From VAZQ01 sp963739385 (GTDB taxonomy: Bacteria > Pseudomonadota > Alphaproteobacteria > Rhizobiales > Xanthobacteraceae), in NCBI GenBank assembly GCA_963739385.1, contig CAVUAI010000063.1:62001-126000 (forward strand): a stretch of DNA of 64,000 nucleotides. The letters run 5' to 3'. Position 1 is the stretch's first letter, and each line of letters begins with the position of its first letter. The notes beneath the pieces are model-generated. The model was not told the DNA's origin. It saw only the letters and a program-made list of their open reading frames with translations, and ran no database searches. Positions 17,656 to 27,315 of the stretch are shown here, piece after piece. Made by a program: the position numbers and the translations under genes.

Positions 17656-19440
17656 TCAACCAACTGCCGCGTGGGTGAGCCGCTCCACTTTACGCTGATG
17701 CGCGATCGCGGCCCTCGCGCCGTCGGTCTTGGTGAGGAGATCGAGCGTTTCCTCCTCGTCATCCCGGACCGGCGTGAGGGCCTGGTCGGTGTAGCGATGC
17801 CGGTCGGGATCACGCTCGATCCGGCGCTTGAGCCGGAACATCCACCAGATCGTGGCGACCAGCCTGAGATTGTTGACCAGCAGGGCCGCCGCGTAGCGCG
17901 AATAGAACGTGAGGGCGGAGTCGGCCGGCAATCCGGGCCGGCGTTCGCCGATGTGCTTGAGGCGAAACAGCCCGCTTTGCAGCGGGTGCACCTTCTCGAC
18001 CTGCATCATGGTCGTGAACTGCACCAGCACCTTCGTGAAGCTCAGCAAGGGAATGTTGGTCACGACCGCACGCCGAAGCAGCGTCTCGATATGCGCGGGC
18101 GTATAGTAAAGCCCCCATGCCTCCTGATAGATCGCCTCCAGCTCCTGCCGGGTCATCTTGGGATGATCCGTCACCGCGTGCTCGAGGTCGTATTTGTTGA
18201 GATCGGCATCCATGTCGACGCCCTTGCCCCACAGCACTTTATGGTCTTCGGAGCCGGGAAGCGGCGTGAGGATGTTGAACTCGAGCATGTCGAGCGGAAG
18301 TTCGCGCTGGATGATGGAGATGTCGCGCCGGATCAATTCCGGTGTGTCGCCGGGGAAGCCCAGGATATAGCCGGCATAGGTGAAGATGCCCTGCGCCTTC
18401 CAGGCCAGCAGCATCCTGCGGTACTCGGTGATCTTGTTCTGCTTCTTCTTGGCGGCGGCCAGGTTGTCCGGATTGACGTTCTCGAGCCCGATGAACACGC
18501 GCGTGACGCCCGCACGCTTGGACTTCTCCACGAAGTTCGGGATCTTGTGGCACATCGTGTCGACCTGGATCATCAGGCCGAGCGGAATCTTGTCGACCTC
18601 GCGCAGCTTGGCGAGGCGGTCGTAGATCGCCTCCCATTCCCGGTTGCGGGCGAAATTGTCGTCGGTGATGAAGAAGCGGGAGATGCCCTGGGCCCAATTG
18701 TCCCGCACGATCTTCTCGATATCGTCGGGCGACCGGTAGCGCGACTTGCGCCCCTGCACGTTGATGATGGTACAGAATGAGCACTGGAACGGACAGCCGC
18801 GGCCGGCGTCGAAGCTGGTATTGGTGCCGGCGGTGCGCCGGACGAATTGATGCGGCAGGAACGGGATCGGTGTGCCGCCGATCGACGGCAGGTCCTTCAT
18901 GAAGTTGTAGAGCGGCTGCAGGCGGCCCGCCGCGGCATCGCGCAGGACGATCTCCAGTCGCTCCTCCGCTTCGCCGGCGAAGATGGAAAGGCCGAGATCG
19001 CGCGCGAGATCGAGGTCGATGGCCGACCCGTCGAGCATCGACAGGCAGCCGGAGACGTGAAAGCCCCCGATGGCCATCGGAATGCCGGCCGCGCGCAGTG
19101 GCCGCGCCAGATCGAGCGCGCGCGGGTACTGATTCGACTGCACCCCCACGAGCGCCAGCAGACCGAACAGATCGTGGCGGCGAAAGCGCTGGATCAGCTT
19201 CGGTATGTTGACGCGGGTGTTGGTCTCGTCGATGAGCTCGATGTCGATTTCGACGTCGGGACCGAGCACTTGCCGCTTCGCGCAGTCGAGCGCGAGCCCG
19301 TAGACCGAAGCCAGCGAGTTCGATGGAATGAGCGCCCGCCACCAGCGGATGACATACCCGTCATCATGGTAGTGCGACGGTTTGATCAGGACGAGTTGAA
19401 AGCGGCGCTTTGCCACCTTGTCCGACCCCCGCAGCGACAT
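17656..19440 (-). CDS. B12-binding-domain radical SAM protein
   Basis: About 594 residues from ATG 19440 (GTG 19458 gives 600; a GTG at 19416 with GGGGGTCGG in front is also possible). Residues 10-170 resemble the cobalamin-binding Rossmann domain (VLIKPSHYHDDGY, GIPMAIGGFHVSGC). Near residue 220 is the 4Fe-4S motif CPFQCSFC (CxxxCxxC) in GRGCPFQCSFCTIINVQGRK, then the SAM barrel with IGLENVNPDN and GYILGFPGDTPE. The C-terminal third has a hydrophobic segment near LRLVATIWWMF. It would run radical chemistry such as methylation or rearrangement; the substrate is unknown. The usual B12 DxHxxG triad is not evident. Confidence 0.85.
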   Translation of the reverse strand: MSLRGSDKVAKRRFQLVLIKPSHYHDDGYVIRWWRALIPSNSLASVYGLALDCAKRQVLGPDVEIDIELIDETNTRVNIPKLIQRFRRHDLFGLLALVGVQSNQYPRALDLARPLRAAGIPMAIGGFHVSGCLSMLDGSAIDLDLARDLGLSIFAGEAEERLEIVLRDAAAGRLQPLYNFMKDLPSIGGTPIPFLPHQFVRRTAGTNTSFDAGRGCPFQCSFCTIINVQGRKSRYRSPDDIEKIVRDNWAQGISRFFITDDNFARNREWEAIYDRLAKLREVDKIPLGLMIQVDTMCHKIPNFVEKSKRAGVTRVFIGLENVNPDNLAAAKKKQNKITEYRRMLLAWKAQGIFTYAGYILGFPGDTPELIRRDISIIQRELPLDMLEFNILTPLPGSEDHKVLWGKGVDMDADLNKYDLEHAVTDHPKMTRQELEAIYQEAWGLYYTPAHIETLLRRAVVTNIPLLSFTKVLVQFTTMMQVEKVHPLQSGLFRLKHIGERRPGLPADSALTFYSRYAAALLVNNLRLVATIWWMFRLKRRIERDPDRHRYTDQALTPVRDDEEETLDLLTKTDGARAAIAHQRKVERLTHAAVG

Positions 19441-19569
19441 TGCCGAATCTGACCCCACGCGAAGGGTGTCCGTGGCCGCAGACGGACTGCAGGTGCTTTA
19501 TAGCATGGGGTCCGGTCGCACAACATCGCAAAGAGCCGGATTGCGGCAACCGCGTCTATCCAAGGCGGA

Positions 19570-20052
19570 CTAGGCGTCGGCGGCGGGCGCCGACGGCTTG
19601 GTGGCGCCACCCGAGCGCGCCTCCTTCAGCCCCTCGCGCGCCAACTCGTCGGCCCGCTCGTTCAGGACATGGCCGGCGTGACCGCGCACCCAGTGCCAGC
19701 GCACACGGTGGCGGGTCAGCAGCGCATCAAGGCGCTGCCAGAGATCGACGTTCTTGACCGGTTTCCTGTCCGCGGTGCGCCAGCCGTTGCGTTTCCACTG
19801 ATTGATCCACGACATGACGCCATTGCGCAGATATTGGCTGTCGGTATGGATATCGACCAGGCACGGCCGCTTGAGAGCTTCGAGCGCCGAGATCGCTGCC
19901 ATCAGCTCCATGCGGTTGTTGGTGGTGTGCGCCTCGCCGCCCTTCAATTCCTTCTCGCGATCGCCGAAGGCGAGGATGGCGCCCCAGCCGCCCGGACCGG
20001 GATTACCCGAGCAGGCCCCGTCGGTGTGTACGACGACGTGCGGTTCGGTCAT
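19570..20052 (-). CDS. rnhA: Ribonuclease HI
   Basis: 160 residues with all catalytic acids of RNase HI: D in HTDGACSGNPGPGGWGA, E in NNRMELMA, D in IHTDSQYL and D in NERADELA. It cleaves the RNA strand of RNA:DNA hybrids in the cytosol. It is the third gene of a minus-strand group ispH-thrB-rnhA, a conserved order in Bradyrhizobium relatives. The start ATG at 20052 gives a normal length. Confidence 0.96.
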   Translation of the reverse strand: MTEPHVVVHTDGACSGNPGPGGWGAILAFGDREKELKGGEAHTTNNRMELMAAISALEALKRPCLVDIHTDSQYLRNGVMSWINQWKRNGWRTADRKPVKNVDLWQRLDALLTRHRVRWHWVRGHAGHVLNERADELAREGLKEARSGGATKPSAPAADA

Positions 20053-20173
20053 GCGATGAACAACCCTCGAACAAAGAACAGCGGGTTCGAGCGTTCAAGC
20101 TTGGCGAGCTTCGCCTGTGTCCGTGGGAGTTTAGTGCTCCACGATTGCGCAGCTCGGCTTCGCGGCGCCAAAT

Positions 20174-21142
20174 TCATCTTCCCTCGATCCCGTAGTCGCG
20201 CACGCTGTTGACCCCCTGATGAAAGCGCAGCTTGCGATAGTATTCGAGCGGATCCTTCGGCCGCACCAGCGCGCCCGGCGGGACGTCGAACCAGTCGACC
20301 AGCCGCGTCAGCAGGAAGCGCAAGGCCGCACCGCGCGCAAGCAACGGCAATGCGTCGCGTTCCTGCTCCGACAGCGGCCGCACCTGTCCGTAGGCCTGCA
20401 GCAGGCTTTTGCCCTTGGTCACATTGTAGGAATGGTCGGTCTCGAAACACCAGGCATTGAGGCAGATCGCGACGTCATAGGCGAGCGCATCGGTGCAGGC
20501 GAAATAGAAGTCGATCAGTCCGGACAGCTTGTTGCCGAGAAAAAACACGTTGTCGGGGAAGAGATCGGCATGAATGACCCCCTCTGGCAGCTTCCGCGGC
20601 CACACGGCTTCCAGATGCGAAAGTTCCGCCGCGAGGAAGGGCCGCAACTCGTGCTGCACCTCGTTGGCGCGCGCGCCGCAATGATCGAAGAGCGCCCGCC
20701 AGCCGCCGACCGACAAGGCGTTGGCGCGACTGCGCTCGAAATCGAGGCCGGCGAGATGCAACCGCGCCAGCGCGGCGCCGAGCGCGGCACAATGGCCGGG
20801 CGATGGCCGACGGATCCACATGCCGTCGAGGAAAGTGATGATCGCCGCCGGGCGACCGGCCACGTGGCCAAGCACCTCGCCCTGCCTGTTCTTCACCGGC
20901 TGCGGGCAGGTGATGCCGCGCGCGTGCAGGTGCTCCATCAAGCCGAGAAAGAACGGCAGGTCCTTCGCCGCGACGCGCTTCTCGTAGAGGGTGAGGATGA
21001 AATAGCCGCGGCTGGTGTGGACCAGAAAGTTCGAGTTCTCGACCCCTTCCGCGATGCCCTTGTAGGCCAGCAACTCCCCGATGTCGTAGCCGGCAAGAAA
21101 GGCCCCGAGGTCCTCCGCCACCACGTCGGTGTAGACGGCCAC
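20174..21142 (-). CDS. thrB: Homoserine kinase (APH-fold)
   Basis: 322 residues of the alphaproteobacterial ThrB, which uses the aminoglycoside-phosphotransferase fold rather than the GHMP fold. Visible: MAVYTDVVAEDLGAFLAGYD at the start, GVENSNFLVHTSRGYFILT, the catalytic loop GVIHADLFPDNVFF (Brenner motif) and the metal motif GLIDFYFACTDALAYD. It phosphorylates homoserine on the way to threonine. It lies between ispH and rnhA, with 65 bases to ispH, and probably shares its transcript. Confidence 0.95.
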   Translation of the reverse strand: MAVYTDVVAEDLGAFLAGYDIGELLAYKGIAEGVENSNFLVHTSRGYFILTLYEKRVAAKDLPFFLGLMEHLHARGITCPQPVKNRQGEVLGHVAGRPAAIITFLDGMWIRRPSPGHCAALGAALARLHLAGLDFERSRANALSVGGWRALFDHCGARANEVQHELRPFLAAELSHLEAVWPRKLPEGVIHADLFPDNVFFLGNKLSGLIDFYFACTDALAYDVAICLNAWCFETDHSYNVTKGKSLLQAYGQVRPLSEQERDALPLLARGAALRFLLTRLVDWFDVPPGALVRPKDPLEYYRKLRFHQGVNSVRDYGIEGR

Positions 21143-21207
21143 TGATATCCCTCGCGCGCGTGCCGGCTGCCGGGCGGCGCCAGATCAGCAGACAGTGGTC
21201 AGGAACA

Positions 21208-22197
21208 TCATTCCGCCGCCTCGGTGTCGCGCAATACCCGCGGCAGGGGGAAGAACATGTCTTCGTCGGCGGTCGTGATGGTCTCCACGCTCACCCGGTA
21301 GCGCTCGGCAAAGGCGCCGATCACCTCCTCGACCAGAACCTCCGGAGCGGAGGCGCCGGCGGTGACGCCGAGGGTCGCGATCGAGCTGAACACCGACCAG
21401 TCGATCTCCTTGGCACGTTGCACCAGCGCCGCGCGCGGACAGCCGGAGCGCTCCGCCACCTCCTTGAGGCGCTGCGTATTGGACGAGTTGGGCGACCCAA
21501 CGACGATCATGGCCTCGACCATCGGCGCCACCTTCTTGACCACCTCCTGGCGGTTGGTGGTGGCGTAGCAGATGTCTTCCTTGTGCGGCCCGTGGATCTG
21601 CGGGAAGCGCGCCTTGAGCGCAGCGACGATACCGGCGGTGTCGTCGACCGACAGCGTCGTTTGCGTCACATAGGCGAGACGGCCGGGATCGCGGGGCGTG
21701 AAATGCGCGACCTCATCGACCGACTGGACCAGCGTAATGGCGCCGGCCGGAAGCTGCCCCACCGTTCCCACCACCTCGGGATGATCGGCATGGCCGATCA
21801 GCACGATCTCGCGTCCGCGCTTGTGGTGGATCTCGGCCTCGCGATGCACCTTGGTAACCAGCGGACAGGTGGCGTCGAGCGCGAAGAAATTGCGCCGTTG
21901 GGCCTCGGCCGGGATCGATTTCGGCACCCCGTGGGCGGAGAAGATGACGGGCGCGCCGGTCTCGGGAATCTCGTCGAGCTCCTCGACGAAGACGGCGCCC
22001 TTGGCCTTGAGGCTCTCGACCACGTAACGGTTGTGCACGATCTCGTGGCGGACATAGACCGGCGCGCCGTAGCGCGCCAGCGCCCGCTCGACCGTGTCGA
22101 TGGCGCGAACCACCCCGGCGCAGAAGCCACGCGGCGAGCACAGAAGCACCCTCAGCGCGGGCTTCTCGCCGGTTCCAGGGGCTTGGGACGCGCTCAT
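21208..22197 (-). CDS. ispH: 4-hydroxy-3-methylbut-2-enyl diphosphate reductase
   Basis: 329 residues with the three iron-sulfur cysteines of IspH in SPRGFCAGVVRAI, LDATCPLVTKVH and EDICYATTNRQ, plus the TQTTLSVDDT substrate loop and NSSNTQRL. It performs the last step of the MEP pathway, making IPP and DMAPP from HMBPP. It heads the minus-strand group ispH-thrB-rnhA. The ORF start gives the usual length with a short variable N-terminus. Confidence 0.96.
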   Translation of the reverse strand: MSASQAPGTGEKPALRVLLCSPRGFCAGVVRAIDTVERALARYGAPVYVRHEIVHNRYVVESLKAKGAVFVEELDEIPETGAPVIFSAHGVPKSIPAEAQRRNFFALDATCPLVTKVHREAEIHHKRGREIVLIGHADHPEVVGTVGQLPAGAITLVQSVDEVAHFTPRDPGRLAYVTQTTLSVDDTAGIVAALKARFPQIHGPHKEDICYATTNRQEVVKKVAPMVEAMIVVGSPNSSNTQRLKEVAERSGCPRAALVQRAKEIDWSVFSSIATLGVTAGASAPEVLVEEVIGAFAERYRVSVETITTADEDMFFPLPRVLRDTEAAE

Positions 22198-22352
22198 GCG
22201 GGCCTCGGTTCGGGACTGTCGCGGCCCCCGGACATGGCCTTACGCCTTCCGTCTGTCAAGCGAGGGCTGGCGGCACCGGCGGTGCGCGCTGCTGCCGCCG
22301 CCGCCCCAGCGACCCATGCCGCGTGGCGGTCCGGTCGCCCGGGCTGGCGCCG

Positions 22353-22946
22353 TCAGGTCGCCTCAAGCCAGGCGGCATAGCGCGCATACAACTGCGCCGT
22401 CTGCGGAGCGCCATCGCCGTAAACCACCGGCGCCAGGCTGCGGCCGGCGGCAACGAGCCGCGCCGCCATGTAGCGGTAGGCTTCCGGATAGACCGACAGG
22501 TCGGTCGCCGCGAACAGCTTGTCGAAAGCCGGCGACGGCTCGACCGGGTCGAGGCGATCGCGCTCGTAGATGGCGGCGCGCTCCAGGATTGCCCAGCGCC
22601 CGCCGCGCCGTTCAAGCCGGTCGAGGAAGCGCGCATAGGACGTCATGTCCGCCAGCACGTCGGCGATGCGCTGACGCACCAGAATGACGATGTTGGTCTC
22701 GGCCAGCGCGCGATCGCCGGCGACGCGCACGACCGACGGGAAGATCTGGTGCTTGGAACGCTGCCCGGCGTCAAAGCTCCGCCGGCAGCGCTCAACGAAG
22801 TCGACAAAGCTCCCGCTGAACCAGGAGACGGCGATCTGTCCTTCCGGCACGAAGGTGGCGAGCAGCTCCGGCCACCTCCCCTGGTCGCGATAGAGTCCCC
22901 AGCGCTGGATCAACTCGGCACAGGCGTATTTGTCGTTCACGTCCAT
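22353..22946 (-). CDS. SnoaL/NTF2-like protein
   Basis: 197 residues. The first two thirds fit the SnoaL-like or ring-hydroxylating dioxygenase small-subunit fold: a helical start (CAELIQRWGLYRDQGRWPEL), then strands around VAGDRALAETNIVILV and RRGGRWAILERAAIYERD. The C-terminal part (YPEAYRYMAARLVAAGRSLA) resembles members that act in degradation pathways. No catalytic residues can be assigned. It is divergent from the Bug-type receptor gene, suggesting one catabolic locus. Confidence 0.75.
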   Translation of the reverse strand: MDVNDKYACAELIQRWGLYRDQGRWPELLATFVPEGQIAVSWFSGSFVDFVERCRRSFDAGQRSKHQIFPSVVRVAGDRALAETNIVILVRQRIADVLADMTSYARFLDRLERRGGRWAILERAAIYERDRLDPVEPSPAFDKLFAATDLSVYPEAYRYMAARLVAAGRSLAPVVYGDGAPQTAQLYARYAAWLEAT

Positions 22947-23065
22947 GGACCGTCACCCCGTTTCGCGGCGGACAACGCGAGACCTTAGGCTGGGGCACGA
23001 AGGCGCTGCAATCGACGCGGGCTTCGCGGCTTGCCAAAATCGTCATCGAACGGCAGAGAGTGAAC

Positions 23066-24031
23066 ATGATCCGTGCGCTTGCGATCCTGACCGCACTCGT
23101 TGCCGCCGGTGGCAGCCCCGCATTCGCCGAAGGCTATCCGGCAAGACCGCTCAAGCTCATCGTCTCGACCTCGGCCGGCGGCGTCACCGATCTCGCCGCC
23201 CGCATTCTCGGCGCCCACGTCACTGCCAGGACAGGCCAGCCGGTGGTGATCGACAACCGGCCGGGTGCGAGCGGCAATATCGCCATGGATGCGGTCGCCA
23301 AGGCGCCGCCCGACGGTTACACGCTGGGCGTCGCCAATACCGGCAACATCGTCATCAATCCGCATCTCATGCGGCACATGCCGTACGATCCCCTCAACGA
23401 TCTGGTGCCGGTCGGAGCGATCGGCACCGTGCCGCTCTTTCTCGTCGTGAACAGTCATGTGCCGGCCGCCACGCTGCAGGATTTCATCGCCTATGCCAAA
23501 GCCCAGCCGGACAAGGTGAGCTACGCCTCGGCTGGCGTTGGCACGACGCCCGACCTCGCGGCACACGAATTCAATCGTCGCTCCGGACTGAAACTCGTCT
23601 TCGTGCCATTCCGCGGCACCGCGCCCGCGGTCGCGGCCGTGCTGGGCGGCGACGTGCAGGTGACATTCGTGTCCATGGGGCCGCATATCGAATTCGTCCG
23701 CCAGGGGAAGCTGCGCATCCTCGGCGCCGCCACGCCCGAACGCGCGCCCTATGTGCCGGACGTGCCGACGTTCGCCGAGCAGGGATTTCCCGGCTTCGAG
23801 ACCTCGACCTGGTTTTCGCTGTTCGCGCCTCACGGCACGCCGAAGGACATCATCGAGCAGCTCAACGGCTATGTGCGCGAGCTTGCCCGGGATGCCGACG
23901 CAAAGAAGCGGCTCGCGGCCAACTTCGTCGACCCCGCCGTCATGACGGCGTCGGAGTTCGCCGCCCTCGTCAAGGCCGATGCGCGCAAATGGGAGCGCAT
24001 CGTGCGCGACGCCGGCGTCAAGATCGATTGA
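23066..24031 (+). CDS. Bug/TctC family periplasmic substrate receptor
   Basis: About 321 residues from ATG 23066 (GTG 23060 also in frame). A signal peptide (MIRALAILTALVAAGGSPAF) precedes EGYPARPLKLIVSTSAGG, the Bug family opening, and later VIDNRPGASGNIAMDAV, PDGYTLGV, VKLSYASAG-like DKVSYASAGVGTTPDLA and FVPFRGTAPAVAAVLGGDVQ. Bug proteins bind carboxylates and aromatic acids, either for TctAB transporters or as stand-alone sensors. No tctAB genes are adjacent. A dehydrogenase gene follows after 22 bases and is probably co-transcribed. Confidence 0.9.
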   Translation: MIRALAILTALVAAGGSPAFAEGYPARPLKLIVSTSAGGVTDLAARILGAHVTARTGQPVVIDNRPGASGNIAMDAVAKAPPDGYTLGVANTGNIVINPHLMRHMPYDPLNDLVPVGAIGTVPLFLVVNSHVPAATLQDFIAYAKAQPDKVSYASAGVGTTPDLAAHEFNRRSGLKLVFVPFRGTAPAVAAVLGGDVQVTFVSMGPHIEFVRQGKLRILGAATPERAPYVPDVPTFAEQGFPGFETSTWFSLFAPHGTPKDIIEQLNGYVRELARDADAKKRLAANFVDPAVMTASEFAALVKADARKWERIVRDAGVKID

Positions 24032-24053
24032 TGTGGGGATTCCAGGGGAGCGC

Positions 24054-25095
24054 ATGAAAGCCATCGTCATCCACGAATTTGGCCCGCCCGACGTTCTCAG
24101 ATACGAGGACGTGCCGGACCCCGAGCCGCGCGCGGGCGAAATCCGCATCCGCGATTCATGCCGCCACCGTCAATCGCGTGCTCGACGTGAGCCTGCGCGC
24201 CGGGCGAGAGGCGGCCCGCGGACCCGCGCTTCCACTCATCCCGGGTGTCGATTGCGCGGGGATCGTCGACGCGGTCGGACCCGGCGTCGGGCGCTGGCGG
24301 GCGGGAATGCGCGTCGCCGCTGCCGGCGTGATGCCGCTCCAGGTTTGCCCGGAGGATGACGAAGACTACCGCGGTCCGACCGGGATGATGGGGATCAAGC
24401 GGCCGGGCGGCTTCGCCGAAATGGTCGCCGTGCCGGCCTGTGCGGCCATCGCGATTCCGGACGGCCTCGACTTCCACCAGGCGGCCGTGATCATGCGCCA
24501 CGTGCCGACCGCGTGGAATCTCCTTTTCAATGTCGCCGAGCTCAAGGCGGGCGAGACCGTGCTGATCATGGGCGCCGGCGGCAATCTCGGCACCATCGGC
24601 ATCCAGATCGCCAAGAACGTGATCGGCGCGACCGTGATCGCGGCCGCCGGGTCCGACGAGCGCGTCAAGGCCGGCGTCGAGCTCGGCGCCGATCACGGCG
24701 TCAATTACAACACGCACGATCTCAAAGCCGAGGTTCTGCGTCTCACCGGCGGCAAGGGCGTGAACGTGCTCTACGACAATATCGCCAATCCGAAGGTGCT
24801 GCCCCTGGCTTTCCAGGCCATCGGTTTCGACGGCCGGCTGGTCACCGCCGGCGCCCACGGCGGGCCCAACGTTACGATCGATTTTTCCCACCTCTACCAC
24901 AAGCGGATCACCATCAAGGGCAGGCCCGGCTATCATCCGCCCGACGTTCCGCGATGCTTCGCCGCCGCGGCGCAAGGCAAGGTCCGGGCGCAGATCGACC
25001 GGATTCTGCCGCTCTCGCGTGCCGCCGAGGCGCACCGGCTGGTGGAATCGGGCGAGCCAGTGGGCAAGATCGTGCTCGATCCGACCTGCGGGTAG
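24054..25095 (+). CDS. MDR alcohol dehydrogenase/quinone reductase, frameshifted
   Basis: The true start is ATG 24054 (MKAIVIHEFGPPDVLRYEDV) behind AGGGGAGCGC. This frame runs well to RAGEIRIR and then derails; the rest of the protein (HAATVNRVLDVSLRAG onward) continues in another frame to 25095. The total of 1042 bases is one more than a multiple of three, and dropping one base near 24154 (GCGATTCAT to GCGTTCAT) restores RVHAATVNR. The Rossmann motif GAGGNLGTIGIQIAKNV lies mid-protein and the end is VGKIVLDP. It follows the Bug receptor. Either a recent mutation or a sequence error. Confidence 0.85.
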
Positions 25096-25299
25096 CCGCC
25101 GCCCCGTTCGGGCCGCCGCGCAATTCGCGCTGTCGCCGACCGAAAAAGCCGGATCCTTGCGGCTCGCCGGCGGCACGACTTCGCTGCCGCGGGCCATTGC
25201 GCCGGGCGGTGGGGAGTGCCTATATTCCGGACACTTCCGTCATCGCCGATGACACCAAGCTTCGCCTCCAGGGCGGGTGGAGCGCAGAGGAGATTTATC

Positions 25300-25983
25300 A
25301 TGGTGGCAGCACCGCTGATGCCGAAGGCAACCGCCGTGTGGCTGGTGGAGAACACCGCGCTCTCGTTCGACCAGGTCGCGGATTTCTGCAAGCTGCACCC
25401 GCTCGAGGTGAAGGCGATCGCCGACGGCGATGCGGCGCAGGGCATCAAGGGCCTCGATCCCGTGCTCACCGGCCAGCTCAGCCGCGAGGAGATCGAGAAG
25501 GCGGTTGCCGACCCGAACTACCGGCTCAAGCTGCTGGACCCCAAGGTGCGCCTGCCGGAAGCCAAGAAGAAGAAGGGCCCGCGCTACACGCCGGTGTCGC
25601 GCCGCCAGGACCGGCCCAACGCGATCCTGTGGCTGGTGCGCAACCATCCCGAGCTCAAGGACAGCCAGATCATGCGGCTTGTGGGCACCACCAAGTCGAC
25701 CATCCAGGCGATCCGCGAGCGCACTCACTGGAATGCATCGAACCTGCAGCCGATGGACCCGGTCACGCTCGGTCTGTGCTCGCAGATCGATCTCGATCTC
25801 GAGGTGCACCGCGCCGCCAAGGAGAAGCCCGCCAGCGTCGAGGCCGAGAGCGCCACGCTGCTGCCGGCGTCGGAAACCACCATCCGCCGCGAGCCCGAGC
25901 CCGAAGAGAAGAAGCCCGCGGACGAGCTTGACGTCGACGCCGTCTTTGCCAAGCTCAAGCAGCTCGGCGGCAAGAACGAGTAG
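25300..25983 (+). CDS. trcR: TrcR-like cell-cycle transcriptional regulator (DUF1013)
   Basis: 227 residues from ATG 25300, which has GAGGAG nine bases upstream; the open frame from 25216 is longer but unsupported. The protein reads PKATAVWLVENTALSFDQVA, FCKLHPLEVKAIADG, GIKGLDPVLTGQL, YTPVSRRQDRPNAILWLVRN, GTTKSTIQAIRERTHWN and GLCSQIDLDLEV, the DUF1013 pattern with an HTH-like middle. The C-terminal 60 residues are acidic and variable. The family is restricted to alphaproteobacteria and annotated as the cell-cycle regulator TrcR. Confidence 0.87.
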   Translation: MVAAPLMPKATAVWLVENTALSFDQVADFCKLHPLEVKAIADGDAAQGIKGLDPVLTGQLSREEIEKAVADPNYRLKLLDPKVRLPEAKKKKGPRYTPVSRRQDRPNAILWLVRNHPELKDSQIMRLVGTTKSTIQAIRERTHWNASNLQPMDPVTLGLCSQIDLDLEVHRAAKEKPASVEAESATLLPASETTIRREPEPEEKKPADELDVDAVFAKLKQLGGKNE

Positions 25984-25992
25984 CGCTTCGTC

Positions 25993-26069
25993 ATGCGCGG
26001 GCCTGACCCGCGCATCCATCAAAAAGAGTCCATTCAGTGGGATGGATTGCCGGGTCAAGCCCCGGCAAT
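25993..26069. repeat. Paired REP-like palindromes between convergent genes
   Basis: Two palindromes: ATGCGCGGG-cctga-CCCGCGCAT (25993-26014) and ATTGCCGGG-tcaag-CCCCGGCAAT (26046-26069), each flanked by GTCAT/ATGACG-type bases. This is the shape of the extragenic repeats frequent in Bradyrhizobium. It sits between the trcR gene and a convergent acetyltransferase, so it could also end transcription from both sides. Confidence 0.7.
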
Positions 26070-26157
26070 GACGCTGTGGATGGGTCAAACGCCAACCTTC
26101 GGCTATAACCACCGCCGCCTCAGGCAGCGCGCCGCCGGGACGACGTAGGCCTCCGCA

Positions 26158-27027
26158 TCATCCCAGCTCGAACGTGGTGATGCCGAACACCCGCTCGAGG
26201 CGGAGCGGCCGGATCGGACCGGTATACATCCGGGCGGTCTCGAACACCGGTGCAAGACCATGATCGTGAGCGAGCGCGACCGCGTCGCGATTGACGCTCG
26301 GCGCGTCGAGAAAAATCTCGCCGCCACCCACGCCCGTGACCAGCGCAGTGAACACGGCTTCGGCCGCAGCGCGGTCGTCGGCGTTGAGCGGGCCGATCTT
26401 GTACCCCGTGCGGCAGGGGCGGATCACGCCCCAGGCGGCGAGCCCGCCGTCGCGCACGAGCGCGCGGCCGACATGGCCGGGGGCAGCGAGCCAGCAGCTC
26501 AGGAACGCCGTGCGCGACGCCGGAAAGACCGTCGCATCGTCGGCCTCCACCGCTGCAAACGGCACTTGGCCCAGCGCAACGATATCCCCCGGCGGCGACG
26601 AGGACGGACTCACCCTGCCGCCGTAGCGGACATTGGGATAGGCGAGCGCGAAGCCCGATTTCCTGTAGTTCTCCTGTCGCGCCACCACGCCGTCAAGGCC
26701 GATGGTGCGCGCGCCCGCGTGCGCAATGGCGGCGTTCCAGATGCGCAGACCGAAACCACGGCCGCGCAGATCGGGCCGCACGATGTAGAAGCCAAGGAAG
26801 GAAAACCGCTCGTCGTAATTGACGCAGGAGATGGTCGCAGCCGGCGCGTCGCCGTATTCCGCGATGAAAAAGCCGTCGGGATCCACGGTGGCGAAACACG
26901 CCGTGTCCGCAAGACCCGGATTCCAGCCTTCGGCGGCCGCCCAATCCGCGGCAATGGCGATCTCGCCGGGCTTCATCATGCGAATGCGCAATTCATGTGC
27001 TGTCGTCACGGTTCCTTCCTTCGTCAT
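26158..27027 (-). CDS. GNAT acetyltransferase with C-terminal YitH-type domain
   Basis: 289 residues from ATG 27027 (MTKEGTVTTAHELRIRMMKP); the frame is open to 27213 without support. The N-terminal GNAT domain shows GEIAIAADWAAAEGWNPGL, GFFIAEY, FLGFYIVRPDLRGRGFGLRI (acetyl-CoA loop RGRGFG) and LDGVVARQENYRKSGF. The C-terminal half (LVRDGGLAAWGVIRPCRTGY, IGPLNADDRAAAEAVF, EIFLDAPSVNRDAVALAHDHGL) is the second domain typical of YitH/HolE-like acetyltransferases. Substrate unknown. It is convergent with trcR. Confidence 0.87.
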   Translation of the reverse strand: MTKEGTVTTAHELRIRMMKPGEIAIAADWAAAEGWNPGLADTACFATVDPDGFFIAEYGDAPAATISCVNYDERFSFLGFYIVRPDLRGRGFGLRIWNAAIAHAGARTIGLDGVVARQENYRKSGFALAYPNVRYGGRVSPSSSPPGDIVALGQVPFAAVEADDATVFPASRTAFLSCWLAAPGHVGRALVRDGGLAAWGVIRPCRTGYKIGPLNADDRAAAEAVFTALVTGVGGGEIFLDAPSVNRDAVALAHDHGLAPVFETARMYTGPIRPLRLERVFGITTFELG

Positions 27028-27315
27028 AGAGGGGCCGCGCCCGTCAATGGCGAGTACATCTCCGGTTTTGTCAGCACGGACGGGCGGGCCACTGCCATAT
27101 TGATCGCTGTCAATGACAGCGCGCCCACGCTCGTGCATTTGCTCTTTCGGAGATTTCCGCTTTTGACCCACACCGGGCATTAGGACGTATTCACTTGGTT
27201 GGCGAACCTCCATAAGTTAAGTTTTGTGCTGCCCTCCAGGGCACAGACCGCGCGATTAAAACCGTCTCTCCAGCATGGCATGACCCCCGTGGCAGGTCAC
27301 ACGGCAATCCAGGCC

